The notes beneath the pieces were generated by a model. That model did not search any database. It was not told where the DNA came from and was given only the letters and a program-made list of their open reading frames with translations. From JBFHIZ01 sp963666475 (GTDB taxonomy: Bacteria; Bacillota; Clostridia; Lachnospirales; Lachnospiraceae), in contig CAXXJM010000001.1 of the NCBI GenBank assembly GCA_963666475.2, positions 62,001 through 126,000 on the forward strand: DNA of 64,000 bases. Reading direction: 5' to 3'. Of this stretch, positions 1-9,471 are shown one piece after another (position 1 is the stretch's first letter; every line of letters starts with the position of its first letter). Position numbers and translations under genes: made by a program.

Positions 1-1
1 G

Positions 2-490
2 GATCTTACGGTCAGAGAGTTTTTGCAACTGCATGCCAAGAGTAGATTGGCAGAGAATGTTGATGAAATGATAGAGAAAATTGTTTCGGCAGCGAATGCT
101 TTGGCAGGAGAAACTTTTCAAATGGATACGGCAATAACCGCCCTAAGTGGAGGGCAGTCTCGTGCGCTGATGATTGCTGATACGGCTATTTTAAGTACCT
201 CCCCAATTGTGTTGATTGATGAAATTGAAAATGCTGGAATTGATCGAAAAAAAGCATTGCAGCTGTTGGTCGGAGAAGAAAAAATAGTTTTGATGGCTAC
301 TCACGATCCATCACTTGCATTAATGGCAGATCGTAGAATTGTTATTTCGGGTGGAGGAATTGCTAAAATCATAGATACTCTTCCAGAAGAAAAAGAAGTG
401 TTAAGACAGATCGAAGAGATGGACGCAATTATGCTAAGACTTCGAAGCAATTTACGTGCAGGGGAATATGTAAAAAAGTTTAATGAATGA
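2..490 (+). CDS. ABC transporter ATP-binding protein, C-terminal part (5' cut by window edge)
   Basis: The reading frame is open to the first base, so this is the C-terminal part of a longer protein. It carries the ABC signature (LSGGQSRALMIA), a Walker B strand ending in acidic residues (IVLIDEIENAG) and the switch histidine (MATHDPSLALMADRRI). The Walker A half lies upstream of the window. The signature and H-loop make an ABC ATPase secure. The Walker B context (DEIENAGID) is not the usual DEPT, as in some non-classical ABC importers, and the substrate cannot be read. Its end faces the TetR gene across a shared terminator hairpin. Confidence 0.85.
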   Translation, partial: DLTVREFLQLHAKSRLAENVDEMIEKIVSAANALAGETFQMDTAITALSGGQSRALMIADTAILSTSPIVLIDEIENAGIDRKKALQLLVGEEKIVLMATHDPSLALMADRRIVISGGGIAKIIDTLPEEKEVLRQIEEMDAIMLRLRSNLRAGEYVKKFNE

Positions 491-541
491 AATTCGAGTT
501 GATATTTTTGATAAATTGCAAAGTGAAATTTTTATTTATAA

Positions 542-575
542 AGCCAGCACCGATTTAAGGTGCTGGCTCTTCTAT
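542..575. terminator. Bidirectional terminator between the ABC ATPase and the TetR gene
   Basis: A 10-bp perfect stem (AGCCAGCACC at 542-551 with GGTGCTGGCT at 559-568) is flanked by T-rich sequence on one side and A/T-rich sequence on the other. It overlaps the last codons and stop of the minus-strand regulator, so it can end both converging transcripts. Confidence 0.75.
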
Positions 576-1127
576 TCCTAAAAATGTTGTTATTGTTGAG
601 ATTAAAATTTTTGCCATTTCTTCAGGTGTCTCACGGTCTTCTTTATTGATCCACTGAATCAACGTATAATATCCACCGTAAACGATGAAATCGTATAAAT
701 ATTCTTGATTCTTCTTTTTGTCTTCATGAAGGAGCGGTAGTAGAAGGTTTTGAATGGAAGATTGATAGATGACTTTTTTGGGAAACATTGGATCGATGTT
801 CGAATTAAATAAAAGTCGGCATAATTCAATGTTTTTTGTACAGTATGTCAGAAGCTCGGTCATGCTTAAGTAGTTTTGATGAAGACCTTCTTCCATAATT
901 TTTTCATTAATTTCAGTTATGAGTTCGTTTTCCATATCAACTAAAAGATCATATTGTGAACCATAGTGTTTATAGAATGTGGAGCGATTAATTTGAGCAA
1001 AATCACATAATTCGCGAATCGAGATTTGATGAATTTCTTTTTTCTTTAAGAGTTGTAATAGGGAGTCTCTTAAAATGATTTTTGTCATTCGAACTCGTTT
1101 GTTTTCGGATTTGTCTTCTCTCTTCAA
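555..1127 (-). CDS. TetR/AcrR family transcriptional regulator
   Basis: A 190-residue protein with an N-terminal helix-turn-helix of TetR type (around residues 15-60, with ISIRELCDFAQINRSTFYKHY, where STFYKHYG is the family hallmark). The all-helical C-terminal ligand/dimer domain is diverged, as usual. It is divergent from the MMPL exporter across about 240 bp, the classical layout for a local repressor of an efflux gene. That regulatory link is inference. No ligand can be predicted. The start ATG is preceded by AGAAGGGG on the minus strand at proper spacing. Confidence 0.88.
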   Translation of the reverse strand: MKREDKSENKRVRMTKIILRDSLLQLLKKKEIHQISIRELCDFAQINRSTFYKHYGSQYDLLVDMENELITEINEKIMEEGLHQNYLSMTELLTYCTKNIELCRLLFNSNIDPMFPKKVIYQSSIQNLLLPLLHEDKKKNQEYLYDFIVYGGYYTLIQWINKEDRETPEEMAKILISTITTFLGIEEPAP

Positions 1128-1225
1128 TGGATTACCCCTTCTAAGTGATATTTGGTGAATGATTTCTTTGTCTTATCATATCTCGTTCTTTTTTTCTTGT
1201 AAATATTAAATCTTTATAAAGTGGC

Positions 1226-1239
1226 ATGTTATGAAACAT
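1226..1239. promoter_or_regulatory. Candidate TetR operator
   Basis: The palindrome ATGTTATGAAACAT (arms ATGTT/AACAT) lies in the divergent region between the tetR and MMPL genes, in the probable 5' leader of the exporter. Only position and symmetry support it. Confidence 0.3.
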
Positions 1240-1364
1240 ATTTAGATTTTTTGTTGCATAAAAAGCAGGATGAAAAAAACAGTCGGTTGAAAAAACTACA
1301 TGTGTCGATTATAAATAAAGTATATTCAAGTCATTATATTGACTATAAAAAGGAGAGATTTATT

Positions 1365-4085
1365 GTGGAAAAGATTCGTAAATTTATCGTGAAAGGACGA
1401 TATCTGATTTTAGGTATTATGATTGTTCTTACGGCAATCTCTGGATTGTTGATGACAAAAGTGAATGTGAACACAGATCTAACAAAATATTTGCCTGATT
1501 CATCACAGATGAAACAGGGGATGGATATTATGGAAGAAGAGTTTCCGGAAATGGCAAACAATTCCTTGCATATTATGTTTGAAGATTTATCTGTGGAAGA
1601 TCAGGAAGATATCAAAATGGAATTACAATCCATTCAAAATGTAGAAAGTGTGTCATTTGATTCGAAAGATACCGATTATCAAAAAGAAGTGGATGGAACT
1701 TTATATTCTGTATATATATTAAATATATCTGCAGATGAAGGGTCAAAAGAAGATCAGGCGGTGGAATCAAAGATCCTTGAGTTATACGAAGGATATCATA
1801 ATATGACATATACAATGGATGATGTTTCAGAGGCATTGCCACCGTGGATTCTTATGTTGGCTGTGGGAATTTTGATGGTCATTTTATTTATTATGTGTGG
1901 TTCGTGGATTGAGCCGATTTTGTTTTTGGCAACGATAGGTGTTGCGATTGTAATTAATCTTGGAACGAATATTTTCCTTCCAAGCGTTTCAAACGTTACC
2001 ATGTCAATTGCAGCAATCTTACAGCTTGCATTGTCTATGGATTATTCGATTATTTTGATGAATCGTTATAAACATGAATTGCAAGAAGAAGATAACAAAA
2101 TTCACGCAATGGAAAAGGCCTTACATGTTGGATTTAAAGCAATTGTAAGTAGTTCGTTGACAACTGTGGTTGGTCTTTTGGCATTGGTATTTATGAGTTT
2201 TAAAATTGGTGCAGATATGGGAATCGTACTTGCCAAAGGAGTCTTTTTAAGTCTGATTTGTATATTCACAGTTTTACCTGGACTGATTTTACTATTTGAT
2301 CAGATAATTAAAAAAACCGAAAAACGTGTTTTTGTTCCAAAAATGGATCGAGTTGGAAAATTTAGTCATCGGTTTCGATATGTTGTACTGGCAGTATTTG
2401 TAGTTTTTTTCGCCATAGTCGTGTTTATGAAAGGCAATACACCAATTGCATATACTTTAGTTGAACCTACGGAGATTAACAAAATTTTCCCGGACAACAA
2501 TCAAATTGTTTTATTGTATAACGCAAACGAAGCGGATGAAGCTGAGGTATCCAATTTGATTGAAACGTTAGAGGCAAATCAAGATGTTAAGTCCGTCACA
2601 TCATATGAAAATACTTTAGGTAAGCAATATACTTCCGATGAATTGTTGAATGCATTTACCACACTAACAGGTGAAACGGAAGGGATTTCCTTTGATGATA
2701 GTATGATGAAGCTATTGTACTACATGAATTTTGCAGATGTAAGTGAACAAAAAATGACGATGGAAGATTTTTTTGGATTCCTTTCTAACATGGCAACGGA
2801 CAACGAATTACTTCAGGGACAGGTCGATGAGGAAATGCTTTCTTCGCTGACTTTATTATCGATATACACAAATTTGGAACAAGTAACCATGGAGAGGTCA
2901 AGTTTGGAACTTTCCGTAATCTTTGACATGGATCAAGACATTCTAAATCAATTAATTCCGTACTATTATATGCAGACGGGTCAAGAATTTGATTATATGA
3001 ATCCAACGATGTCGATTGCTACATTTGTGGAGTTTGCTGTAAATAGTTTGTTGAATAATCCAGAGTATGCACGAATGTTTACGGAAGCGACTACATTGCA
3101 ACTTCAAATGTTATATGGGATTGTAATGTCTACCGTGCAAGGAATTGAATATTCTTCTGAAGAAATGTATCAGGTCATGTTGAATTATTCGGATACGATG
3201 TCTGAAGAAGACATTCAGTTGATATATAGCTATTATTACAGTCAATTGATGTATGATGATACTTGGAAGATGTCAATTGAGGAATTTGTCGAGTTCTTGG
3301 TTTTTGATGTTATGAATCAGGATCGATTTGCTTCATACTTTGACGAAAATAGCAAACAAATGTTAAATGACGCAATTTCGCAAATAGAGGAAGGGTCTAA
3401 ATTGTTACAAAGTGGAGATTATTCCCGCATTTTGCTGACAACAACATATCCACCCGAATCAGAAGAAACGTATCAGTTTTTGGAAGAACTTGATAAATAT
3501 GGGAAAAGTAATTTTAACGGAGATAGTTATATCATTTCAAATTCGCAGATGGCATATGAAATGTCTGAATCATTTAGAAGTGAATTCAATACAATTTCTA
3601 TTATTACAGCTGTAGCAATTTTTATCGTTGTTGCCATTGCATTTCGATCGATTATTGTTCCGCTCGTGCTTGTGCTTGTGATCCAGGGAAGTGTCTATGC
3701 AACAATCATGGTGATTGGGCTGCAGGGATATAGTATCTTTTATCTTGCGTTAATTATTGTTCAGTGTATCCTGATGGGAGCAACGATTGATTATGGAATA
3801 CTTTACATGACATATTATCGAGAAAATCGAAAGAAAGAAGGAATTAAGCAGGCGTTGATTGATACATATCATCAATCCATGCATACAATCTTAACTTCAG
3901 GACTGATTATGGTTCTAGTAACTGGTATTTTGGGAAAAGCATTTCGAAATCCTACAACAGGGCAAATTTGTGAAACGATTTCAAAAGGAGCCATGATTGC
4001 AATTGTATTAATTGTATTTATACTCCCTGGAATTGTAGCTACAATTGATAAGTTTCTTGTTAAAAAAAACACAGATAGGCGATAA
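1365..4085 (+). CDS. MMPL/RND-superfamily membrane transporter
   Basis: A large polytopic exporter of about 906 residues with the twofold RND layout: one N-terminal membrane helix (GRYLILGIMIVLTAISGLL), an outer domain, five helices around residues 155-325, a long second outer domain, then a second helix bundle near the C-terminus (from SIITAVAIFIVVAIAF). MMPL proteins move lipids, glycolipids or hydrophobic drugs using the proton gradient. The helix pairs LALSMDYSIILMNRY and LMGATIDYGILYMTYY carry the Asp-Tyr of the family's proton relay. I start it at GTG 1365, which has AAAAGGAGAG ten bases before it. An upstream GTG gives 48 more residues that are unlike a transporter N-terminus. Its likely regulator is the divergent TetR gene. 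Confidence 0.88.
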   Translation: MEKIRKFIVKGRYLILGIMIVLTAISGLLMTKVNVNTDLTKYLPDSSQMKQGMDIMEEEFPEMANNSLHIMFEDLSVEDQEDIKMELQSIQNVESVSFDSKDTDYQKEVDGTLYSVYILNISADEGSKEDQAVESKILELYEGYHNMTYTMDDVSEALPPWILMLAVGILMVILFIMCGSWIEPILFLATIGVAIVINLGTNIFLPSVSNVTMSIAAILQLALSMDYSIILMNRYKHELQEEDNKIHAMEKALHVGFKAIVSSSLTTVVGLLALVFMSFKIGADMGIVLAKGVFLSLICIFTVLPGLILLFDQIIKKTEKRVFVPKMDRVGKFSHRFRYVVLAVFVVFFAIVVFMKGNTPIAYTLVEPTEINKIFPDNNQIVLLYNANEADEAEVSNLIETLEANQDVKSVTSYENTLGKQYTSDELLNAFTTLTGETEGISFDDSMMKLLYYMNFADVSEQKMTMEDFFGFLSNMATDNELLQGQVDEEMLSSLTLLSIYTNLEQVTMERSSLELSVIFDMDQDILNQLIPYYYMQTGQEFDYMNPTMSIATFVEFAVNSLLNNPEYARMFTEATTLQLQMLYGIVMSTVQGIEYSSEEMYQVMLNYSDTMSEEDIQLIYSYYYSQLMYDDTWKMSIEEFVEFLVFDVMNQDRFASYFDENSKQMLNDAISQIEEGSKLLQSGDYSRILLTTTYPPESEETYQFLEELDKYGKSNFNGDSYIISNSQMAYEMSESFRSEFNTISIITAVAIFIVVAIAFRSIIVPLVLVLVIQGSVYATIMVIGLQGYSIFYLALIIVQCILMGATIDYGILYMTYYRENRKKEGIKQALIDTYHQSMHTILTSGLIMVLVTGILGKAFRNPTTGQICETISKGAMIAIVLIVFILPGIVATIDKFLVKKNTDRR

Positions 4086-4120
4086 AAGTAGAAATAGTCA
4101 TAATTAACAAAAAAAGTAAC

Positions 4121-4147
4121 AAAAATCTCAAATTATTGAGCTTTTTG
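4121..4147 (+). terminator. Intrinsic terminator after the MMPL gene
   Basis: A short hairpin (AAAAATCTCAA / TTGAGCTTTTT) with a loop of four bases and a trailing T run follows the exporter. The stem is AT-rich, so termination may be partial. Confidence 0.55.
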
Positions 4148-4160
4148 TGACTTTGTCGCA

Positions 4161-4189
4161 TTGACAATAAAAATAATTGGTGATATTCT
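4161..4189 (+). promoter_or_regulatory. Probable sigma-A promoter of the chemoreceptor gene
   Basis: TTGACA, a 17-base gap and TATTCT. The -35 matches perfectly and the -10 matches 4 of 6. It lies 54 bases before the MCP start. I saw no clear SigD (motility) promoter. Confidence 0.5.
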
Positions 4190-4242
4190 TCAAATATAAA
4201 GTAATATTGTTTTTGATATATCTATAATTTGGAGGTGTGCCA

Positions 4243-5985
4243 ATGAAAATTAAAAATCTAAAAATAAATACAAAATTAGGATTGCTGATTATTCCGCCTG
4301 TTGTTGTTCTTATGTTATTAACAGCTGTGTTTGCATTTGATATGATTCGTATAAGTAATCAAACAAAAACCGCATATTATGATGAGGCATATGTTAGCAG
4401 TGCTTTGATTCTTAATGCAGATCGAGATTATTATCAGGCATACCTTGCTGAAACGCAGTTGCAGTTTGCTGATTCAAGTATTCCCGATGATATTCGTTCG
4501 CAATGGATGGTGGATCGTCAAGACAATGTCCAGCAGGTTACTGACCGAATTAAACAAGCCATGGAGAATGTCCAGGAGAATGCGTATCTTTACAAGGAAT
4601 TTGTTGATGAAACATCGGGTTACACACTTGAAGAAATGTATACCAAGTTTTTAGTTGATTTCAGTGTTTGGGAATCTTACTTCGATGTGGAACAGGGAAC
4701 CGGAACTGGTGATTTTCAAGAACACATGACTGCATTTGACGATGCAAGATCCTATATCAATTCAATGACAGAACTGTTGGATAATTATGCGTTATCCGAA
4801 TCTTCAAGAATTACTAGCGAAATTAATATGATGATTTTCCTGATTTCGGGAATTGGCATCATCGTTATTGTAATTATAGGAATATTGGGAGTTTTGATAT
4901 CCAATTTCTTGCGATCTAGTATTCGAAAGACAACGGAGAATATGGTGGATCTTGCTAATAATGATTTAACCTTTAAACCGAATAGTTTGGAATCGACAGA
5001 TGAGCTGGGTTCTTTGGCTTCGGCAGTAAGAGCTTTACTAACATCTCTTAGAGAGATTGTAGGAACGTTAAAAGTCTCTTCGAAAGAACTAAATCGTTCG
5101 TCTTCAGATATGAAGTTTAATGCAGCAGAAATTGAAACATCCATGAATCAAATTGCAGGAACAATTAGTGAAATTGCTGATACGGCAACGAATCAGGCAA
5201 CAGATGCTGAAAAGGCAGCAAAAGAATTTGATCGATTAGGTTCTTCGTTAGTTAAGAGTACAGCTAGTACGAAGAATCTTACCGATGCCAACAATCATGT
5301 GAAGGAGATCAGTAAAGAAGGACTGGTTACTGTAAAAGAGTTGTTGGATGTAACTGAAAAAAATAAAACAGCATTTACAAGTATCTTTGATACCATCAAG
5401 AATACAAATGAGAGTGCCGGAAAGATTAGTGAAGTAAGTGATACCATTGCTGAAATTGCTGAACAAACCAATTTGCTAGCTTTAAATGCAGCAATTGAAG
5501 CAGCAAGAGCAGGAGAAGCAGGTAGAGGATTTGCGGTAGTTGCTGATGAGATAAAAAAACTGGCAGAGCAGTCTTCTGCTTCAACAAATTCTATTCAGAT
5601 GATCTTAGAAGCACTGCAAGAACAAATTATGGAAGCAAATGAAAAGAGTGATATGGTTCGACAAGCTGTAAATGTTCAGGCAGAAAGTGTAAAAGAGACT
5701 GGGGACCGCTATCAGATGATTGTTTCAACGCTAGAAAACATCAATGAGGAAATAGAATCACTGGAAAGCTTAAGTCAGGAAATTGAAAATAGCAGAAAAG
5801 AGGTTTTGGATATTATAACTTCCTTATCTGCAATTGCAGAAGAAAATGCTGCAAGTACGGAAGAAACTGCAGCGACAACAGAAGAGGTTTTGGCTGCAAT
5901 GGTTACAATTAATAATGTGGTTGCTACGATTGAACAAATGTCTCGTGAAATGAATGAATTAATTGACCGATTCAAAACAGAGTAG
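4243..5985 (+). CDS. Methyl-accepting chemotaxis protein (four-helix-type sensor)
   Basis: A chemoreceptor of about 580 residues. After a short cytoplasmic lead there is a membrane helix (GLLIIPPVVVLMLLTAVFA), a helical extracellular sensor of roughly 150 residues, a second membrane helix (MIFLISGIGIIVIVIIGILG), a HAMP linker, and a long cytoplasmic coiled coil with the invariant hairpin tip (EIAEQTNLLALNAAIEAARA and the GRGFAVVADEI motif). It signals to CheA/CheW at the cell pole. The ligand is unknown. The start is ATG 4243, seven bases after GGAGGT; the GTG two codons earlier lies next to the ribosome site. No che genes are in the window. Confidence 0.93.
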   Translation: MKIKNLKINTKLGLLIIPPVVVLMLLTAVFAFDMIRISNQTKTAYYDEAYVSSALILNADRDYYQAYLAETQLQFADSSIPDDIRSQWMVDRQDNVQQVTDRIKQAMENVQENAYLYKEFVDETSGYTLEEMYTKFLVDFSVWESYFDVEQGTGTGDFQEHMTAFDDARSYINSMTELLDNYALSESSRITSEINMMIFLISGIGIIVIVIIGILGVLISNFLRSSIRKTTENMVDLANNDLTFKPNSLESTDELGSLASAVRALLTSLREIVGTLKVSSKELNRSSSDMKFNAAEIETSMNQIAGTISEIADTATNQATDAEKAAKEFDRLGSSLVKSTASTKNLTDANNHVKEISKEGLVTVKELLDVTEKNKTAFTSIFDTIKNTNESAGKISEVSDTIAEIAEQTNLLALNAAIEAARAGEAGRGFAVVADEIKKLAEQSSASTNSIQMILEALQEQIMEANEKSDMVRQAVNVQAESVKETGDRYQMIVSTLENINEEIESLESLSQEIENSRKEVLDIITSLSAIAEENAASTEETAATTEEVLAAMVTINNVVATIEQMSREMNELIDRFKTE

Positions 5986-6000
5986 CATATCAAATATAAA

Positions 6001-6029
6001 GAACACCACTTGCGTGGTGTTCTTTTTTT
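6001..6029 (+). terminator. Strong intrinsic terminator after the MCP gene
   Basis: A 9-bp perfect stem (GAACACCAC / GTGGTGTTC) with loop TTGC is followed by seven T. Confidence 0.9.
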
Positions 6030-6081
6030 GCGCATTTTTCGAGGCGACCGATTTGTGAAAACTATGTGAAACATTAGATAA

Positions 6082-6127
6082 CTAAGCTACATTTAAGTTT
6101 CAATTAAGTTATAAAAGTGAATATATT
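6082..6127 (+). promoter_or_regulatory. Phased direct repeats and promoter of the tri-adaptor export operon
   Basis: Two exact TTAAGTT words (6093-6099 and 6104-6110) and a weaker upstream copy CTAAGCT (6082-6088) share an 11-base period. They end 11 bases before a TATATT -10-like box (6122-6127), with no good -35. This spacing is what OmpR/PhoB-type response regulators use to activate promoters. No two-component system is in the window, so the regulator is unknown. Confidence 0.5.
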
Positions 6128-6193
6128 ATTAGGTTCATAAAAATTTAATATTTTTTTAAAATACAGACAGATTTAGTGTGGAGGAGAGCAACT

Positions 6194-7711
6194 GTGAAAA
6201 AACGGTCAAATAAGGCTGAAAAGCATGCAAATGAAAGGTCGCTAAAATTGATGAAACGAATCATGAAACGACAGGAAAAGCATATGCAAAAGAAGAAAAC
6301 TCAAACATTCATTTCGATAGCCCTTGCTATTGGAGCAATGTTGATTATTTTATGGATTTTGATTTTTCAACTTCATTTTTTTGAAAATCAGTATGATGTG
6401 AATGAAAATAGTTTTACAAGCGATTTTGTGATTTCGGAGGAAACAGTAACTGCTACAGGAACGACTTCAATTGGAGTAGTTAGTGAAATGTTTGATCCGG
6501 ATTACATATCCGCTACATTATATATAGAAGAAGTGTATGTTACGACGGGCGATGAAATTCAAGAACACACAAAACTATTTAAAATCTCGGATGATTCATT
6601 AGAAGAAGCCAGAACAGAATTAGAGAATGCTGCTGAAATTGCAGATCTCGCATATCGTGCAGGAGTAATTGAATACGAACAAAGTAAGATTACTGCAAAA
6701 TATGATTATGATATTACTGTTCTAGAATCAGAACAGGCAAAAGAAGTTTACCAGGAGACATTGGACCAGATAGAAAGTAATTTGGAACAGGCGCAAAATG
6801 CGGTGGACGAAGCAGAGGCTCAGATTGAAGAATATACGGATGCAATAGCGAATGATACCTACACAGATGAATATCAAGTTCAAGAGAAGCTGGCTACATA
6901 TAATAATAATCTGGCTCTTTTAAATACGAAATCAGATGAATGGGGAATTCCCTATTCTGCATTCACTTCTCAAATGGGAGGTGGAGGGGGGTATGATCAG
7001 TGGGAACTGACTACTTTACAACTTCTGTATGCAGAATTAGAGGAAAACTTAAAAGACTATGAGCAGGCAGTATCGGATTATGAGAATGCTGTAGAAAATG
7101 CACAGATTCAGCTGGACAAGTTAAATGTTTCAATTAAGTCTCTGAAAAATACACTATATGAAGCGCAGGAAAACTATGATGAGAAGAAAATTGCTGCCGA
7201 AACGTCTTATCAGATATCACTTGCAAAAGAAGATCTTGCAACGAGCGACTATGAGACGGCACTATCAAAAGCACAAGAAGATTATACGGCTTTAGTTGAT
7301 GCAAAGGAAGAGGCAGATGACAATCTAGAAGAGTTTGAAAGTCTAATTGGGGACGGGTATTTTTACAGTTCAAGTTCAGGAACCATACTTATGTCGAGAG
7401 TATCTGCAGAAAGTTATCTTCAGGGTGGAAGCGTTGTGATCGCGTATAGTGATCCAAGCATTGTTACCGTATCAGTAGATGTGGATCAAGCAGATATTTC
7501 GAAACTTAGTGTGGGAGATTCCGCGACCTTGATAATTGATTCCTACGGAAGATATACTGGGACTATTTCAGAGATTAATCCAATTTCGGATTCGACCAAT
7601 CGAACCTCGATCACATATGCAGTAACAATTGAAGTGTACGAAACAGATTCGATGCTGACCTCGAACCTCACAGCAGAAGTATATTTTAATATGGGAGAAC
7701 AAGCACAATGA
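6194..7711 (+). CDS. HlyD/MacA-like periplasmic-adaptor-type protein 1
   Basis: An export adaptor of about 505 residues. A very basic N-terminal tail is followed by a membrane helix (SIALAIGAMLIILWILIF), the first half of a lipoyl/barrel region, a long coiled-coil hairpin, then a C-terminal lipoyl and beta-barrel part (SSSSGTILMSRVSAESYL; VDVDQADISKLSVGDSA). The coiled coil is interrupted by a short glycine run (QMGGGGGYDQ). Such adaptors link a MacB-type ABC pump to what lies outside the membrane. In a Gram-positive the outer partner is unclear. GTG 6194 is chosen because GGAGGAG sits seven bases before it. It overlaps the next adaptor by four bases (ATGA), so the genes are translationally coupled. 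Confidence 0.82.
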   Translation: MKKRSNKAEKHANERSLKLMKRIMKRQEKHMQKKKTQTFISIALAIGAMLIILWILIFQLHFFENQYDVNENSFTSDFVISEETVTATGTTSIGVVSEMFDPDYISATLYIEEVYVTTGDEIQEHTKLFKISDDSLEEARTELENAAEIADLAYRAGVIEYEQSKITAKYDYDITVLESEQAKEVYQETLDQIESNLEQAQNAVDEAEAQIEEYTDAIANDTYTDEYQVQEKLATYNNNLALLNTKSDEWGIPYSAFTSQMGGGGGYDQWELTTLQLLYAELEENLKDYEQAVSDYENAVENAQIQLDKLNVSIKSLKNTLYEAQENYDEKKIAAETSYQISLAKEDLATSDYETALSKAQEDYTALVDAKEEADDNLEEFESLIGDGYFYSSSSGTILMSRVSAESYLQGGSVVIAYSDPSIVTVSVDVDQADISKLSVGDSATLIIDSYGRYTGTISEINPISDSTNRTSITYAVTIEVYETDSMLTSNLTAEVYFNMGEQAQ

Positions 7712-9471
7712 AAATAAATCTTTATTTCACAAAAAAGAAAAAACGAATACTCCTGATTGTTCTTGCTGCAGTCATATTAGTCGGTGCAGCTGGATACACT
7801 GTATTTATTCAACCATATATCAATCAGGAACAATGGGTATATAAAGAAACCGAGGTGACTTCAGGGGATCTTACAGTTGGAGTTACAGAGAGTGGAACGT
7901 TGGAATATGGTATAACAAATCAGTTATATGATATATCGCTTGATACTTCGTCTTCTGATTCGGATGAAGATGACGAAGATGATGAAACTTCTACGGAAAA
8001 GTATTTGAAAGTAGAAGCGGTATATATCGCAATAGGTCAAAGAATCTCAGAAGGTGATGCAATATTAAAATTTACCGATGATTCGATTTCTGATGTTCGA
8101 AAGATTCTTGCGTCAAATCTTACTGAGGCGAAAATCGCATATTCCGAGGCGAAAACAGAATATGATGTAAGCCTCCTTAGTGCAAAACAGGTTTATGATT
8201 CCGCCTTGGTTGCTGAGGGATATGCATCGAAAATCTATAAGCAGACCATTCAAGTCTTGGAGTCAGAGACAACAGGAAGTGCACTAGAAATCCAGCAGCT
8301 AACAGCTGATATAGAAGAATTGAATGATTTACTTGAAGTTAGTACAGAAAACTTAAGTGATGCAAAAGCAAATTATGATCTTGCTGTGGAATATATGGCA
8401 AGTGCAAATATGTCAGATGTAAGTGTTTATGTAGATGCACAGACGATTTATCTGAATGCAGAAAAACAATACGAAAATGCGAAAAGCAGTGTGGAAATGA
8501 TTGAATCCAGTATTACTTCAAAACAGAACGAGATTGAGAACCTTCAGGCAGAAATAAAGGCATATCAAGCAAAACTGTCGATTAATAAACTCAGTGCTAG
8601 ACAAAGTTATGATACTTCAGTAGTGGAAGGCTCTACAGCAGAAAGTATTTATCAGACTTCGATTTCTGCTCTTATGGATACTTTAGAGCAGGCAAAAACC
8701 GCTGTAGAAACTGCAGAACAGCAATTAAGCGATTTTGAGGAATTTGTTGGTGATGGGACAATCTATGCAGGAGGGTCTGGAATTGTAACAGCTATCTCTT
8801 ATGCGGTAGATGATTCTCTGATTGAAGAGGGAAGTATGTTCTCATATGCAAAAGCAGATGAGATGACTATTACAGTAGATGTTTCGCAAGAAGATGTTGT
8901 AGATATTTCGGTTGGAGATCAGGTAGAGATTGTGTTCTCTGCTTATGATGATCAGGTATATAAGGGAATCATTGAATCAATTACAACGACTTCAACATCT
9001 GAGTCTTCATCGACAGTAAGCTATCCAGTAACAATTTTAGTGAATGGAGATACAGAAGTTCTATATGGTGGTATGACAGCAGATATAACATTTATTACTG
9101 ATACCAGACTAAATACTCTTTATGTATCGAAAAAGGCAGTTGTTACCAAGAACGATAAAACATATGTATATGTAAAAGAACGAGGAAGCTATGTACTTTT
9201 TAAAGTAACCACAGGATTGAGTAATGGAATATATGTAGAGATACTGGATGGTCTTTCAGAGGGAGATCTTGTGTATATCGCTACAAAAATTACAGAAAGT
9301 GCAACGGATACAGAATCTGATTTGGATAAGAGCAGTTCTGATACAACAGCAGATCCTACAGAAACTACAAATACTACAACAAATGATTACGGAGATATGA
9401 ATAATGGAGGAATGGGAATGCCAACAGGCGATATGCCGACAGGGACCATGCCAACTGGAGGGATGCCATAA
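7708..9471 (+). CDS. HlyD/MacA-like adaptor protein 2
   Basis: Second of three consecutive adaptors, 587 residues. It has an N-terminal membrane helix (ILLIVLAAVILVGAAGYTVF), a strongly acidic insert near residue 90 (SSDSDEDDEDDETST), a two-part coiled coil, a lipoyl segment (VGDGTIYAGGSGIVTAISYA), a beta-barrel and a membrane-proximal domain (LYVSKKAVVTKNDKTYVYVK). The C-terminus ends in an unusual Met/Gly/Pro tail (NNGGMGMPTGDMPTGTMPTG), which resembles the repeats of the 256-residue protein later in the operon. The stop overlaps the next start (TAATG). Confidence 0.82.
   Translation: MKINLYFTKKKKRILLIVLAAVILVGAAGYTVFIQPYINQEQWVYKETEVTSGDLTVGVTESGTLEYGITNQLYDISLDTSSSDSDEDDEDDETSTEKYLKVEAVYIAIGQRISEGDAILKFTDDSISDVRKILASNLTEAKIAYSEAKTEYDVSLLSAKQVYDSALVAEGYASKIYKQTIQVLESETTGSALEIQQLTADIEELNDLLEVSTENLSDAKANYDLAVEYMASANMSDVSVYVDAQTIYLNAEKQYENAKSSVEMIESSITSKQNEIENLQAEIKAYQAKLSINKLSARQSYDTSVVEGSTAESIYQTSISALMDTLEQAKTAVETAEQQLSDFEEFVGDGTIYAGGSGIVTAISYAVDDSLIEEGSMFSYAKADEMTITVDVSQEDVVDISVGDQVEIVFSAYDDQVYKGIIESITTTSTSESSSTVSYPVTILVNGDTEVLYGGMTADITFITDTRLNTLYVSKKAVVTKNDKTYVYVKERGSYVLFKVTTGLSNGIYVEILDGLSEGDLVYIATKITESATDTESDLDKSSSDTTADPTETTNTTTNDYGDMNNGGMGMPTGDMPTGTMPTGGMP

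Noticed and set aside
1221..1364. Longer N-terminus for the MMPL transporter from GTG 1221
   Set aside because: No ribosome site is present and the 48 extra residues are unlike a transporter start; GTG 1365 has an excellent site.
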